64,000 nucleotides of DNA, taken from positions 159,592 through 223,591 of the forward strand of contig JAQGEQ010000131.1 in the NCBI GenBank assembly GCA_034620365.1, written 5' to 3'. Made by a program: the position numbers and the translations under genes. This document shows positions 50,321 to 60,649 of the stretch, one piece after another (the first letter of the stretch is position 1; each line of letters begins with the position of its first letter). The notes under the pieces are model-generated. The model searched no databases, was not told the origin of the DNA, and saw only the letters and a list, made by a program, of their open reading frames with translations. This DNA comes from Pegea sp. RAD2-039. Taxonomy: Eukaryota; Chordata; Thaliacea; Salpida; Salpidae.

Positions 50321-51080
50321 GTAGTTTAACGAGAGGTGCTCTCTGCACCCTCCTTTGCGTTTATTGCAATAAGTAAATAAATAAATATAATTCAGCCATT
50401 AGTTAACTTGTGCAATAAAAAATAATAATAACAATAAACTTTCTACCTCTTTTTTGTTATTTTTTCTTATGCATTTTTTCTGCATGTTTTGTTAACTAAA
50501 TTTATTTCAAAAATCAATTCTTAACCATGATTTTGATGCTACTAAATAGGGCATTTTTGTCTTTATTGTTTTAAAGACATAATTACTTATACACCTGAAC
50601 AAAATATTTCCTATCTTGTTAAGCTTTCCATCTGTTTCACAGTAATACTTCTTAAACATCTTTAATTTTTCTTTATCCCTTAGTTATGCATATTTCTATT
50701 GAAAAGGTTTTTTAGGTCCTAACACAGCAAATGAAAAAAATTTCATAAGCTGACGACAAACTCTTCCTATTTATAGCATCTGTTTTATTTCCAAATTAAA
50801 CAATTTGAAAAGACTTTTTTTTCCTCATTTACACAAACGTTTATTTTGTTAATATGAATTAAATTTTTTAGTTCATGTTCAGCTAATCTACAATATTCAT
50901 TGTAATGTACTACTTAAGCTACAAACAAACCTTTAAGCTTGTTGATAAATAATATTAATATTGTATAAATATTTCTCAAAAATTCTAAAAAATAAATATT
51001 TATATAAACCTTTCTCTAGTAAAATTGAACTTATAAGAAAATTCATTTGAATATAAATACAATTTTCAATAAAAAAACTT
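50321..51080. other. hairpin, AAAT-type tail and spacer
   Basis: A second hairpin GGTGC-TCTCT-GCACC lies at 50335-50349, with the same preceding GAGAATGT as the one at 49656. It is followed by TGCAATAAGTAAATAAATAA, the kind of simple tail seen at the 3' end of some retroelements. From 50400 to 51080 there is AT-rich spacer without a gene. Confidence 0.4.
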
Positions 51081-51081
51081 A

Positions 51082-51087
51082 TTTATT
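51082..51087 (-). terminator. poly(A) signal AATAAA of the HP1-like gene
   Basis: AATAAA on the minus strand lies about 60 nt after the stop codon of the chromo shadow domain gene, a usual distance for a 3' end signal. Confidence 0.45.
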
Positions 51088-51147
51088 CACAATTTTTACA
51101 GAAAGTTCCATTTTGATGTTTAACAATAAAAGTTACAGTCAAAAGCT

Positions 51148-51972
51148 CTAACCAAAACAAAGTCTTTCTTCATAATATTTGATGACTAAATCAGGAAAAA
51201 ACAACTTTGCTTCTTTGAATGGAACTATATACAAACCATTTGATTCATTGCTGAAGATTATGTAAAAAAATTAAATTTAAAATTTGTAAAAACAATAACA
51301 AACCAAGAAAATAGCATATCAGTGACTGTATTCTTATCCCCAACCATAGATTCAATCTGCTTAGCTGAAAGATTTTCAGGAAAAACTCTCCCATTTTCAC
51401 CTGGTTCATAAACTATAAACTCAGCTTCATCAAGGACAGATTTTAGAGATCTGTAACAAGTTTAGTAAATATGATTTCATTTTATAAAAAGAACAATGGT
51501 AGATCCATCATTTAAAATCTAGAATATATTAATTATTTATAATATATTCTCAATTTTTACTTTTTATTTATCTTTTTTGTTTTTTCAGAAAGTTTGCCTG
51601 AATTAGATTCTGAGAATTTTTCTTTTTTAGCTTTTTTCAACTTCTTAGATGAATGTTCTTTTTTTGAAGTGTTAGCTGCAAACTAAATTTAATATATTTA
51701 AATAATAACAATTATATACAAAGTAATATAAAAAACTATTAAAATTAAATATTGAAAAATATAATTCTAAAACTTATGATTTGTGAATATTTTATAATCT
51801 ATTAAAATGAATCAAATATTATTGTTCATCTTAAAAATTAGTAGACTAGAAAAATTAAAAAACTAAATTAAAATAAAATATACCTTCAAAAATAAAGTCC
51901 TTGGCCTTAAGTTTCTCATAATAAATAGTTAAATTTGTAGAAAGTAACCAAACAATAAAAGATTCATGAAAA
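51148..51972 (-). CDS. HP1-like chromatin protein with chromo shadow domain
   Basis: Four exons in phase on the minus strand: 51972-51884, 51675-51561, 51450-51304 and 51250-51148; introns of 208, 110 and 53 nt with donors GTATAT, GTAAAA, GTTTGT and AG acceptors. The last two exons encode a chromo shadow domain: LSAKQIESM at its start, then KEAKLFFPDLVIKYYEERL, which matches the HP1 KEA...P.IVI.FYEERL core. The dimer-interface isoleucine is present, while the tryptophan after EERL that grips PxVxL peptides is Phe, and the protein stops three residues after EERL. The second exon is a lysine-rich hinge (SSKKLKKAKKEKF). The first listed exon has W..STNL in the place of the chromodomain WEPEENL, so the chromodomain looks degenerate or partly missed. 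HP1 proteins bind methylated H3K9 via the chromodomain and dimerise via the shadow domain in heterochromatin. The 5' end is not settled; see 52945-53058. Confidence 0.8.
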
Positions 51973-52079
51973 CTGTATAGAACACTAGTTGTGACATAAA
52001 TATTAAATAAACTTAACCAACTAATACTATTTGTACAAATATGGCCTTTTATTATCAAAACAAAATGCATAAAAAAGGT

Positions 52080-52940
52080 TTTTTACAAGTTTAAATTATA
52101 TATTTATGAATGTTTATATAAACATATCAAATTTTCACTTTACTATTTTTTTGCAAATAAAAATACTTAATTGTTAATATAGAAAAAAACTAATCGAATG
52201 TCAAAATTCAGAATATTTCTTCTCTTTAAACTTTTTAAACAAAACTTTAACTTTTTATTAAGGTAACGACTGAATAATCTTTATTCTTAAATTACAAAAA
52301 TATATTTTTAGGACAATTTTGTTCTGCTGAATTCAGTATTTTCACTGCCATTCACAACATCATGATTAAATTAACCAGTAAGCCTGAAACATCTTCTTCT
52401 TATTTCATTAAAAGATCTTTCTCTTCTATGATAAATCCTGTTTTGCAAATCATTAAATCCACATTATCTTCTAGTTACATGTCTTCAGTTATCCCTCAGA
52501 TACATACTTTTTTGTTTTTAGCTAATTGGAATTACTAATAATGATTATAATTATTTTATAATTATCTAATATATTGCTATAATGCCATGACTGAAAATGG
52601 TATGTACCTTGACAATAATTTTTTTTAGTCTTAATTTTCTCATGGCTGAATTTAATTAAGTAAAAATTAACTAAGCAAGAAGATAATAACGTTCCACTGT
52701 AAATCTATTTCAGAACTAAATTTGAAAATCTAAATCAAAGAAATTTATATAATACAATAATTTTATAAATAATTAACACAATGTTTAAATAGTAAGTAAT
52801 AAAACATTATTTCAGTAAAACAATTTATTATTTAATAATAGTTTTTTTATCCCAAAAAAAACTTTCTTTTCAAAATAAAAAAGAGATTAATAATTCTATT
52901 CGATATTTTATATGAAAAAATTAATTATGTAATCTTTTTA
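52080..52940. other. probable intron or upstream region with an open island
   Basis: If the exon at 52945-53058 is real this is an intron of the HP1-like gene. At 52318-52538 the composition is less A/T-rich and the plus strand is open for about 70 codons (contains KPETSSSYFIKRSFSSM); the minus strand is open in pieces. A small acceptor-donor pair around 52625-52655 on the minus strand could bound a micro-exon. I cannot decide between these. Confidence 0.3.
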
Positions 52941-52944
52941 TTAT

Positions 52945-53058
52945 TTAAGGTTTTAAGAAATAAACAACTTTCTGTTTATTTTCCTTTTCAGTGTTCAAAA
53001 CATCCCCTAAACCAAAATCTTCATAAGTTTTCAACATTCTTGGTTTTCTTACTTTCAT
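52945..53058 (-). CDS. possible first exon of the HP1-like gene
   Basis: ATG at 53058 opens 37 codons beginning MKVRKPRMLKTYEDFGLGDV. The later part, VLNTEKENKQKVVYFLK, lines up with the start of an HP1 chromodomain (VEKVLD...VEYLLK). No donor site fits in the right phase with the next recognised exon, so an exon is missing or the likeness is accidental. Confidence 0.3.
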   Translation of the reverse strand: MKVRKPRMLKTYEDFGLGDVLNTEKENKQKVVYFLKP

Positions 53059-53825
53059 GTTATAATTTATCTTATAGAAAATTCTTTATTTTGATAAGTA
53101 AAGATTTTAATGTAAAAAAAGTTTTTACAAGATTTTTTTTATAAAATGAGGACTTTAAAAAATAAAATTTTATATATAAATGTATTTAACAATTTTTTCA
53201 TATTTTTCTTTATATTCAAATTGTTTTAGTCATTTTTATTTCAGAAATAAATTTTTGTAAACTTTAAATTATCATTTAGATGATTTAAAAATATTAAAAA
53301 AGATATTGTATTTTTATTATTTTTGAACTAGAATCTATCACAAAATAATTTCTATCCTAAATTGTTTATGAATTTTTTTTTATTCCATCAAAGAATGTTT
53401 TGGATTTCAATGTAAAACCAATTAATTATAAAAAGAAAACTTTAAAAAGCTATTTATGATATAATAATTCCGAAATATATTAAATCATAGCAAAATTTTC
53501 ATACAACTACTTATAATGAATACAAATCCATTTTTAAGAAGTTTATTAAAGATCTCTTTTTCAGAAAACTTTGATTTGTAACTTTATTCTAAATGTTTTG
53601 ATAAAGTAAGTCTTATATTCTTGAAAATTTTCATTTTTATAAGAATTGCTCTTAGGTTAAAAAAAATTCTGTTTATTTTTTGTTTCATTAGAAACAACTT
53701 TTTAACATATCAACAATTACATTGTTATAAACAAAATCATCTGATATAGCTCTCACCAATATTTGGCCTAACTAGTTAGATTGGAATAAAAACATCTCGT
53801 TTAAAAAAATGATTGTTTTATTTGG
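53059..53825. other. AT-rich spacer
   Basis: No gene or recognised repeat. Confidence 0.5.
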
Positions 53826-53960
53826 GGAAAATTAGTCGTAGTTTTAGTCTATTTGAAAGAAATCATACTGGTGAGAAGACATATGAATGTACTATGTGGA
53901 AGAAAATTCACTAATAATTCCAATCTTTTAACTCATGAATGAACATATACAGACGATAAT
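53826..53960 (+). pseudogene. degenerate C2H2 zinc-finger fragment
   Basis: The plus strand reads ERNHTGEKTYECT, then a two-base deletion, then in the next frame GRKFTNNSNLLTHE followed by TGA where Arg is expected. It is a relic of a finger pair from a gene distinct from the A/B/C family, as linker and helix differ. Lysine-rich sequence with many stops follows to about 54350. Confidence 0.65.
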
Positions 53961-54385
53961 TAGGCATAATTAAAAAAGGTTATTACAAAAGAGATTAAGG
54001 GCTGAATATCAAAAGAAGGTTGATTAAGAAAAGATGGAAAAACTAATAAAGCTAATAAGATGGCTATAACCTATAAAGTAAGACAAAATATGCATCATGA
54101 AAAGAAAAACAAATATAAAAAATTTGGAAAAAAATTAATTAGGTAATGGCAAATTTCGAGTGATTGAAGGAAAAAAAATTTGAAAAGAAAAGAAAGTACG
54201 AAACATAAACGAGATCACAAGAAACAATTAACCGAGCTACTAAAGAAGTAAACTTAAAATAGCTGAAAATAAAGTCAGAAATATATAAGGTATAATTAAA
54301 GATGGTTAATCGAGGAAAGATAAACAAAAATAAGCTCAGCAGATCGTTAAAATGATATTTAATAATAGTAATACTTTATTTGATG

Positions 54386-54438
54386 GTGCAAACGGAGCCA
54401 CTATGACCTTGGCACTGGCTGCAGTAGCTACCTTGCAC
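54386..54438. other. GC-rich island able to fold as a branched RNA
   Basis: Roughly half G+C in a setting of about 80% A/T. GTGCAA (54386-54391) pairs with TTGCAC (54433-54438). Inside, GCCA pairs with TGGC and TGGCT pairs with AGCTA around loop GCAGT, giving a two-armed closed structure. Alternatively it is part of an exon: the minus strand is open for about 45 codons (contains KVATAASAKVIVAPFAPSNK). I cannot assign it to a known RNA or protein family. Confidence 0.35.
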
Positions 54439-54479
54439 AGTTTCTTTAGGTTATCGGGGGGCTTATATGGGTTATGTTA

Positions 54480-55410
54480 AATTTTGAATTTGCGGTTTAC
54501 TCAACAAATTTTTTAAAAACAAATAAATTTATTTTAATAATAAAAGTATTCACCATTATTTTCTTTACATTTTTTGTTATCAGTTTATTTTTAGACTTTG
54601 TTTTCTAAAGTTATAATTTACTAAACAAACTATTTCAATGAAATTCTTAAATAGGTATAAATTTTGATCATTTTTCGTTTGAAAAGTTTAATAAACGTTA
54701 AAGAAAAAAGCAAAATTTAGTAAGGAAACTTACGGATGCATTATTAAAGTACTAAATGATTGTTGTTTCTTTTGAAAATATCATTGGCTGGAACAGCTGT
54801 AGAAAAGGATTAAAACAATTATTTTCTGGATTTTAAAGAATAAAAGGTTTTTTTAGCTTGAAAACCTAAACTTTTATCAATATAGTAGCTAACATTATCT
54901 GTCTAAGCTTTTGTTTCATAATAATTTCTGCATACTCTTATACTGCTTTTTATTTAATAATGTTTGAAAAAAACATAAAAATTGTTTTTTACTTTAATTG
55001 TAGTTTTTCAACTAAACTTGTAATATATTTTATTCCTGTTGTAAGCTTTTGAATCTGTCATTTTTACTTCAGCATTTTTTTTCAATATCTAAGATAATAA
55101 ATTCTTACTTCTTCAAAAGTGTTATAATTTTTTATGGTGCTCTTATGCAGGAAATTCTGCAGATCTTTTTAATCTGCTAAAGTTTAACAGATAATAGACA
55201 ATTTATCAAATTCTGTGGAAAAATTGATCTGTGTGACTACTTGTGTCATTACAGAATGCGTTTTTGCATCAGATGATCAGATTATGTAACATAACAATAT
55301 TTTATTTGATTAAGTACTTATACTTTGAGATAAAGTTATTTCTAGTAAGTGATTTCTATATTATATATTTATTATATATTGTGGTTGGTGAAAGTAAAAA
55401 TCCTCTACAA
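54480..55410. other. AT-rich spacer
   Basis: No gene or recognised repeat. Confidence 0.5.
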
Positions 55411-55414
55411 AACT

Positions 55415-55675
55415 ATGGTGGATCCACATAAAACTACCAAGAACTTACAATCGAATATAAAGAAAAATTCTGACAAACAAACTTCATCAAAGCAAGACTG
55501 CAATGGCAGTTGCCAATCTTGCAATAAGATTTTCTCTGGTGAAGATCCGGTAATAGAATACTCTAAATATATCTCCTGCTTTCATCTCAACTTTCCTGCT
55601 TTGACCCTTAAATTGTTTGTAATTTGGTGTTGTCACAAAACCACTGGTTGCATCATCATCAATATAAAATCATAA
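55415..55675 (+). CDS. small ORF with an eroded PHD-like zinc motif
   Basis: ATG to TAA, 86 residues. After a polar, Lys/Ser/Gln-rich N-terminus comes CNGSCQSCNKIFSGEDPVIE, followed by SKYISCFHLNF. This has the layout of a PHD finger (C-x2-C, an ECDSC-like turn, then FHL.C), but several positions expected to be Cys are Tyr or Phe (EYSKY, LNF), each one base from a Cys codon. PHD fingers occur in chromatin readers and in some LINE retroelement proteins. This is probably a dead fragment or short exon; it lies directly upstream of the TGACGTCA element. Confidence 0.35.
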   Translation: MVDPHKTTKNLQSNIKKNSDKQTSSKQDCNGSCQSCNKIFSGEDPVIEYSKYISCFHLNFPALTLKLFVIWCCHKTTGCIIINIKS

Positions 55676-55689
55676 ACGTCCAACTCACA

Positions 55690-56215
55690 AACTTATCATG
55701 ACGTCATCAGCATCATGTAGTTAAACAACTTTGAAAGCAATAATGAAGTCGCCAGTGGAAGAGTTGATGACGTCACTAAATTTGATTATACTATGACGTC
55801 ATATGATCGTTGTTTTCTGAGAAAGTCATTTATGGTAGTGAAGTCTTTTGATCTGGTGGTATTGTTACTTGTAGTGACGTCATCAATTAGTAGTTTAGAG
55901 AAGCTAAAGAAAGAAAAATATTAAACGATTTTAGGATTATAAATAATGTTGTTAACAAATTTTACGTCGTCAGCTTTGATAGAAAAGAAGTAAAAACCAA
56001 TTTTGAATCAACAACTGATACACTGATAAACGGGTAGGATTGAGTGACGTCATCATTATCTATGTGATGATAAAGTTGATTAGGACATTCAGATAATGAT
56101 AATGACGTCATCAGTTTATCTTCATATAACATTTGAAGTGATGATAGCAACGATGACGTCATTAATAACTAGTCATAAGTGAGTGAGTTCACTTTGAAAA
56201 CTACTGGAATAAGTC
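55690..56215 (+). repeat. TGACGTCA-rich dispersed element, copy 2
   Basis: Seven exact TGACGTCA palindromes start at 55699, 55768, 55794, 55875, 56045, 56103 and 56154, most within TGACGTCATCA. The sequence is closely similar to 38810-39265 in the same orientation but has about 20 extra bases around the 56103 site. A 66-codon frame on the minus strand (56162-55962) corresponds to a broken frame in copy 1 and is probably incidental to the repeat. Confidence 0.8.
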
Positions 56216-56362
56216 TTAGTGAATTCTAATTTTCGTTATCAGTTAAACCACAACTTATTATATTTATTCTGCTTATAATAGAAACTGAAACTTTTTTATT
56301 TTAAACTAGTTCTAAAAAAACATCGAATAAGTTTTTTAATTTTTCATAAAAATCTTTTCATT

Positions 56363-56380
56363 TCCTGCCACCAGGCAGGA
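56363..56380. repeat. perfect GC-rich hairpin at a duplication breakpoint
   Basis: TCCTGCC-ACCA-GGCAGGA forms a perfect 7-bp stem with a 4-nt loop. It lies 9 bp outside the place where homology to copies A and B ends (56389). No other stem this GC-rich is visible nearby. Confidence 0.55.
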
Positions 56381-56388
56381 CAATTCCG

Positions 56389-59300
56389 TCATAATAAGAC
56401 TTAAATAAAATGTTATCATCTGGCTTAAATGTTGTATAATACTAGTATCTATTTAGATTTATTTAAACACATTTATCTAACTATAGTGTGATTAAAAATA
56501 CTGTTCTGTTATGTTATTTGAAAATTTATATTTATAAACAGTATGAAGTTATTTTAAATTTTCTTATTCTCACAATTGAGATCTTTAGAGGTTAAGCTGA
56601 ATCAGATGAATCTCATTAATTTTTGGATGATATTTCTTGTGCTTCCACAACTACTAAAAATTGTTCGTTTGCTTCTTGGTTTGAATGTTAGTTATCTTAT
56701 TAAAAGGTTGCATATGAACTCTTATATTTTATGCATTCTTGTTCATAATCAAGCAACTCAAAATTTTATGAGATATAAATGATAAATAAATTATCAATTA
56801 ATTAAACCTAAGATCTTTTCTTGACTCGTTCAGTACGTAAAATTTTGTTACATTTCTTAAAATGTGATAGAAAATACAAGTTTAGTAATTTTGTTTTAAA
56901 ATAATGTTTACTGCTGCCACTTACATCAAAATACTCGCTTATTTGGTTTTTTAATTTTATTTTAATATAAGCCAAACTTGCAGAATTCCTTTTCTTAAAA
57001 AGAAAAACATTGCTTCATTGTAATATTTAACACTTTTTCACATTTATCTAAATTCTGCTCTGTAAGTTCATTATTTAACCAAACTTTGTCTATCTATTAA
57101 AGAGATTGAAAATTGATTTACACCAATTAACTGTTTGCAAATTAAAAGTTAAAAAATTAAGAGATAAAAGCATTCAAGTATATAGTCAATAACACAAAAG
57201 AGTTACTATAACCATAAATAACCGTTTAAATAAACATAAACGTTTTTTGCTGAAATTACAAGAAAAAATCAGAAATATTTAAAACAAACGAAACTCTAAA
57301 ATGTTGTTAGAAAAATAATAAAAATAAAACAAGAAATACTAAAAACTAGGATGAGACAAAATTGATCTTTATATGATCTTTTTTCTGATTACTTTGAATC
57401 TAATTAATGTAAGTGGTTTGATGGTATGAAAGACTTGCATGATGGCGAAATTGATTTCCACACACAATTCATTAAATTTGTTTTTCACCAGTATGACTTA
57501 TTTTATGTTGTGAAAGAAGGTCATTTCGACTAAACTTTTTACCACAAACAAAGCATTCATATGGTTTCTCACCAGTATGAGTTCTTTCATGTCTTATGAG
57601 ATCTGAATTTTGACTAAACTTTTTTCCACAAACAATACATTCAAATGGTCTCCCACCAGTAGGAGTTCTTTCAAGTGATAAGAGGTTTGAATTTTGACTA
57701 AACTTCTTTCAACAAACAGAACATTTAAATGGTTTCTCACCAGTATGTGATCTTTCATGTGATAAGAGGTTTGAATTTTGACTAAACTTCTTTCCACAAA
57801 CAATACATTCAAATGGTTTCTCTCCAGTATGAATTCTTTCGTGAACAATAAACTGAGATCTGCAACTAAAGCGTCTGCAACAAATCAAACATTCATATTT
57901 GTCTTTGCCATTTGAAATTTTCTTAAACAAAAGTTTGTTTTCTTCTTTTCCATTATTTTCTGCTGAAGCACTAATTTTGGTAGAAACGCTTTCCTTAGCT
58001 GTTGTATTTTCTATTTCATTGTTTGAACTGACTTCATCAAAGTTAATTCCGTGCCATCTATCAAATTCACTAACACATTTATTTTCATTTTTCTTGTTTG
58101 ATTTTTCACCTCTGATGTTACTTTCGTTTGATAACAACTTTCGCCTACAATCAGATTCTTTGTCATCCATTAAATTCAGTTTCAACTTGTTGAGCTACAT
58201 GTAAACAAAACGTTTTAGTTTTTAGTGTGATAATAATTAAAAAAAAATAATATATTTTATAAAAATCAATTAGTTTGTAATCTGAATTAACTTTTTGTTA
58301 ATTTCTATGCAAAATAAAATGATAGTTTATTCAAAAAAGAATTAAGATTGAATCAAAAACAGTTATTCACAGTTTCTTAAAAAATAAATATATATTCTAC
58401 AAGAGAATATCTTAAATACAATTTAAAGTGGTTTATTGCCATAGTCAATACTGCAACAGAAAATTAATGAAAGCAAACAATTCAAAATAGCCTGACAAAA
58501 GCTTTCTAATTGACAACATTTCACAAAAAGTCTTTAGCATTTAACGTTATCTTTAGATTTTTCTATTAAACGTTTTTTAATATCTCTTAATGTTGAGTTT
58601 TCTTCAAATTTTTCAAATTTTTGATGATTTGAAATAAATGTTTACCTGAAAAATATGTTATATATAAGCAAATATATAAATAAAAAAATAAGCAAATACA
58701 CTTTTATAATTACTAAGCAGTGTTTTTAAATTGATCGATGGAAGTTTGGTGTTCAACTTTTTTTGGAAAGAAAATTAAAATATATTTTTAGATCGTTCTA
58801 CCAGAGACCATTTTTCAGGAATAAAAATCATAATTTTAAGAAAATAAGTTTTTTTTTAACTTGGCTTTAAAAATCAAAATATTTTTTTTCTTTCGAAAAA
58901 TATTATTTATCTTTGATTGACTTCAGCAAATATACATAGAGCTGTAAGCCACTGTCAGCAAAAAATAATCTGGAAAACAAATAGACTAATTTGATAAACG
59001 AAAGTAAATCTAATTCACAATTTTAAGTGGAATATATCTAGAGAAACTGATTTAGTTACCAGAAATATATTTTATAAATTTGTATAAAGTGATACAAACT
59101 ATTGATTCCAAATTATTTCCAAACCAAATTTTCAAATTAGTTTTTATGTTAATATTGTTTATCTGCATGACTACGTCAATAGTAAACTGCTTAACATAAT
59201 CGTTTGATTGCAATTGTAGTTACAAAACTGAAGTTTCTTGTGTTTACCATGAAGTTACACAAACAACAATTTCTGACATTTTCTATTGTATACTTTAAAA

Positions 59301-60617
59301 TATAATTTTCAATTTTTATAGACTTTATCTTATTTCTTCAGTATAAAGTTATAAGCCCACTAAAGTAGTGTGTAGCGAGAACAAATTATTTTGAAAGCAG
59401 TTTAATATGTTTAAACAATTTTAATTGTAATAAATAATAATGTAATAATTGTATTAAATTGTAATATTCATTATTTAAACTTGTACTTGCTAAGAAATAA
59501 CTACAGGTATAAAATAGCAATAGTATTTCACAGTGATTCACTAAATTCAGAATGAAAGTATTAAGATGAGATCTGTATCTAAGATGTTTAAAGAATTAAA
59601 AGTTCTTTAATAGATGTTACAACATCAGTATCTTTGATGTTTTAACTGCTTACATATTTCAGTTCTGATAAACAATTTAAACCGATCAGAATTAGCGGAT
59701 AATGTTTCTTACTGAATTAATAAACCTTTAAAAATAGATACTTTGTTTTCAGATTAGTTTCTTAACTATGTGAATAGTTTGGAAAAAAATTATAAAACCT
59801 TCTAAGCAAGTCTATAAGACCAAAAGAGTCCTCAAGTAAACATAAACAATATGTTAGAGAAAATAACTAAACAACTTTTCAAGTCATTGAACGTAAAAAT
59901 TTTCTTTATTGTTTCAATATTGCATGTTCTCAAAATAAATGCATTTATGTGATTTTAATCTGAATTCTTTTGTTTCAACTTATAGCTTCGAAGATAAAAA
60001 TCTTTTGATTTCTTTATTTATGGTTAAAGACAATTCTCAATTACTAAACTATGAAGGTTGATTAAATTTCAAAAAATCATTACAAAAAATACTGTGTTCG
60101 AAAACGTTATGTGTGACGTAATCAAACAAACATTATTCTCTAAAATAACCAAATAATGCCAACTATAATTCACTAATAGTATATAAATATATAAAAATTA
60201 TCTAACAGATAAATATATAATATCATATACTAAATAAAAACTAATTTTAGCCAACTGTTTTCATACAATACCTAAATAAGGTTAGAATAACATTAGTCAG
60301 ATTAAATAGAACAATGTTATAACAATTTCTACCATGACAATTTATTAGGTGTCAGAAAAAAACTGACCTCAACAAATTATTTCCAGTCTGTCTCACCTTT
60401 ATTGTAATTTATTTTATTAGACTGTAAATTATAAAATTTTTCAGAATAATATTGCATTTTAAAATTTATTTTCCAGCCACAGGATGTCCCCATAATAGTT
60501 TTATTTTCATATTTTGTAAAGTTGTAAATGTCTTATCCTTAGATCTGTTAGATAAATAGTCTAGCTCAAAGACTTTGAACTTATCAAACATCATTTTTAA
60601 ATATTTGTAAAGTTTAC
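56389..60617 (-). repeat. large segmental duplication, copy C (inverted)
   Basis: Read on the minus strand it runs in the same order as copies A and B, from the left non-coding part near 60617 to the position corresponding to 11230 in copy A. It lacks about 0.75 kb present in A (around 7340-8080, including the CGCTA box) and the gene X fragment. It is more diverged than A is from B, and its left end resembles the partial copy at 28685-29696. Confidence 0.85.
57472..58170 (-). pseudogene. dead C2H2 zinc-finger gene (copy C), five fingers
   Basis: The ATG at 58170 corresponds to the starts of copies A and B. The length to the equivalent stop is 699 nt, exactly 84 nt (one finger) shorter than 783. 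Finger 1 is canonical. A TGA at 57709-57711 replaces the Gly codon after the second Cys of finger 3, and in the same finger both zinc-binding His are lost (SLERTPTGG in place of SHERTHTGE). The later fingers are intact, so the decay began in finger 3. A protein ending at the stop would keep two fingers. Confidence 0.85.
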
Positions 60618-60649
60618 AAAACTAATGAATTTATTTTTACTAATACTGT

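Noticed and set aside
55962-56162. 66-codon minus-strand gene inside the TGACGTCA element
   Set aside because: The matching frame in the other copy contains a stop, and the peptide mostly reflects the repeated GATGACGTCA units.
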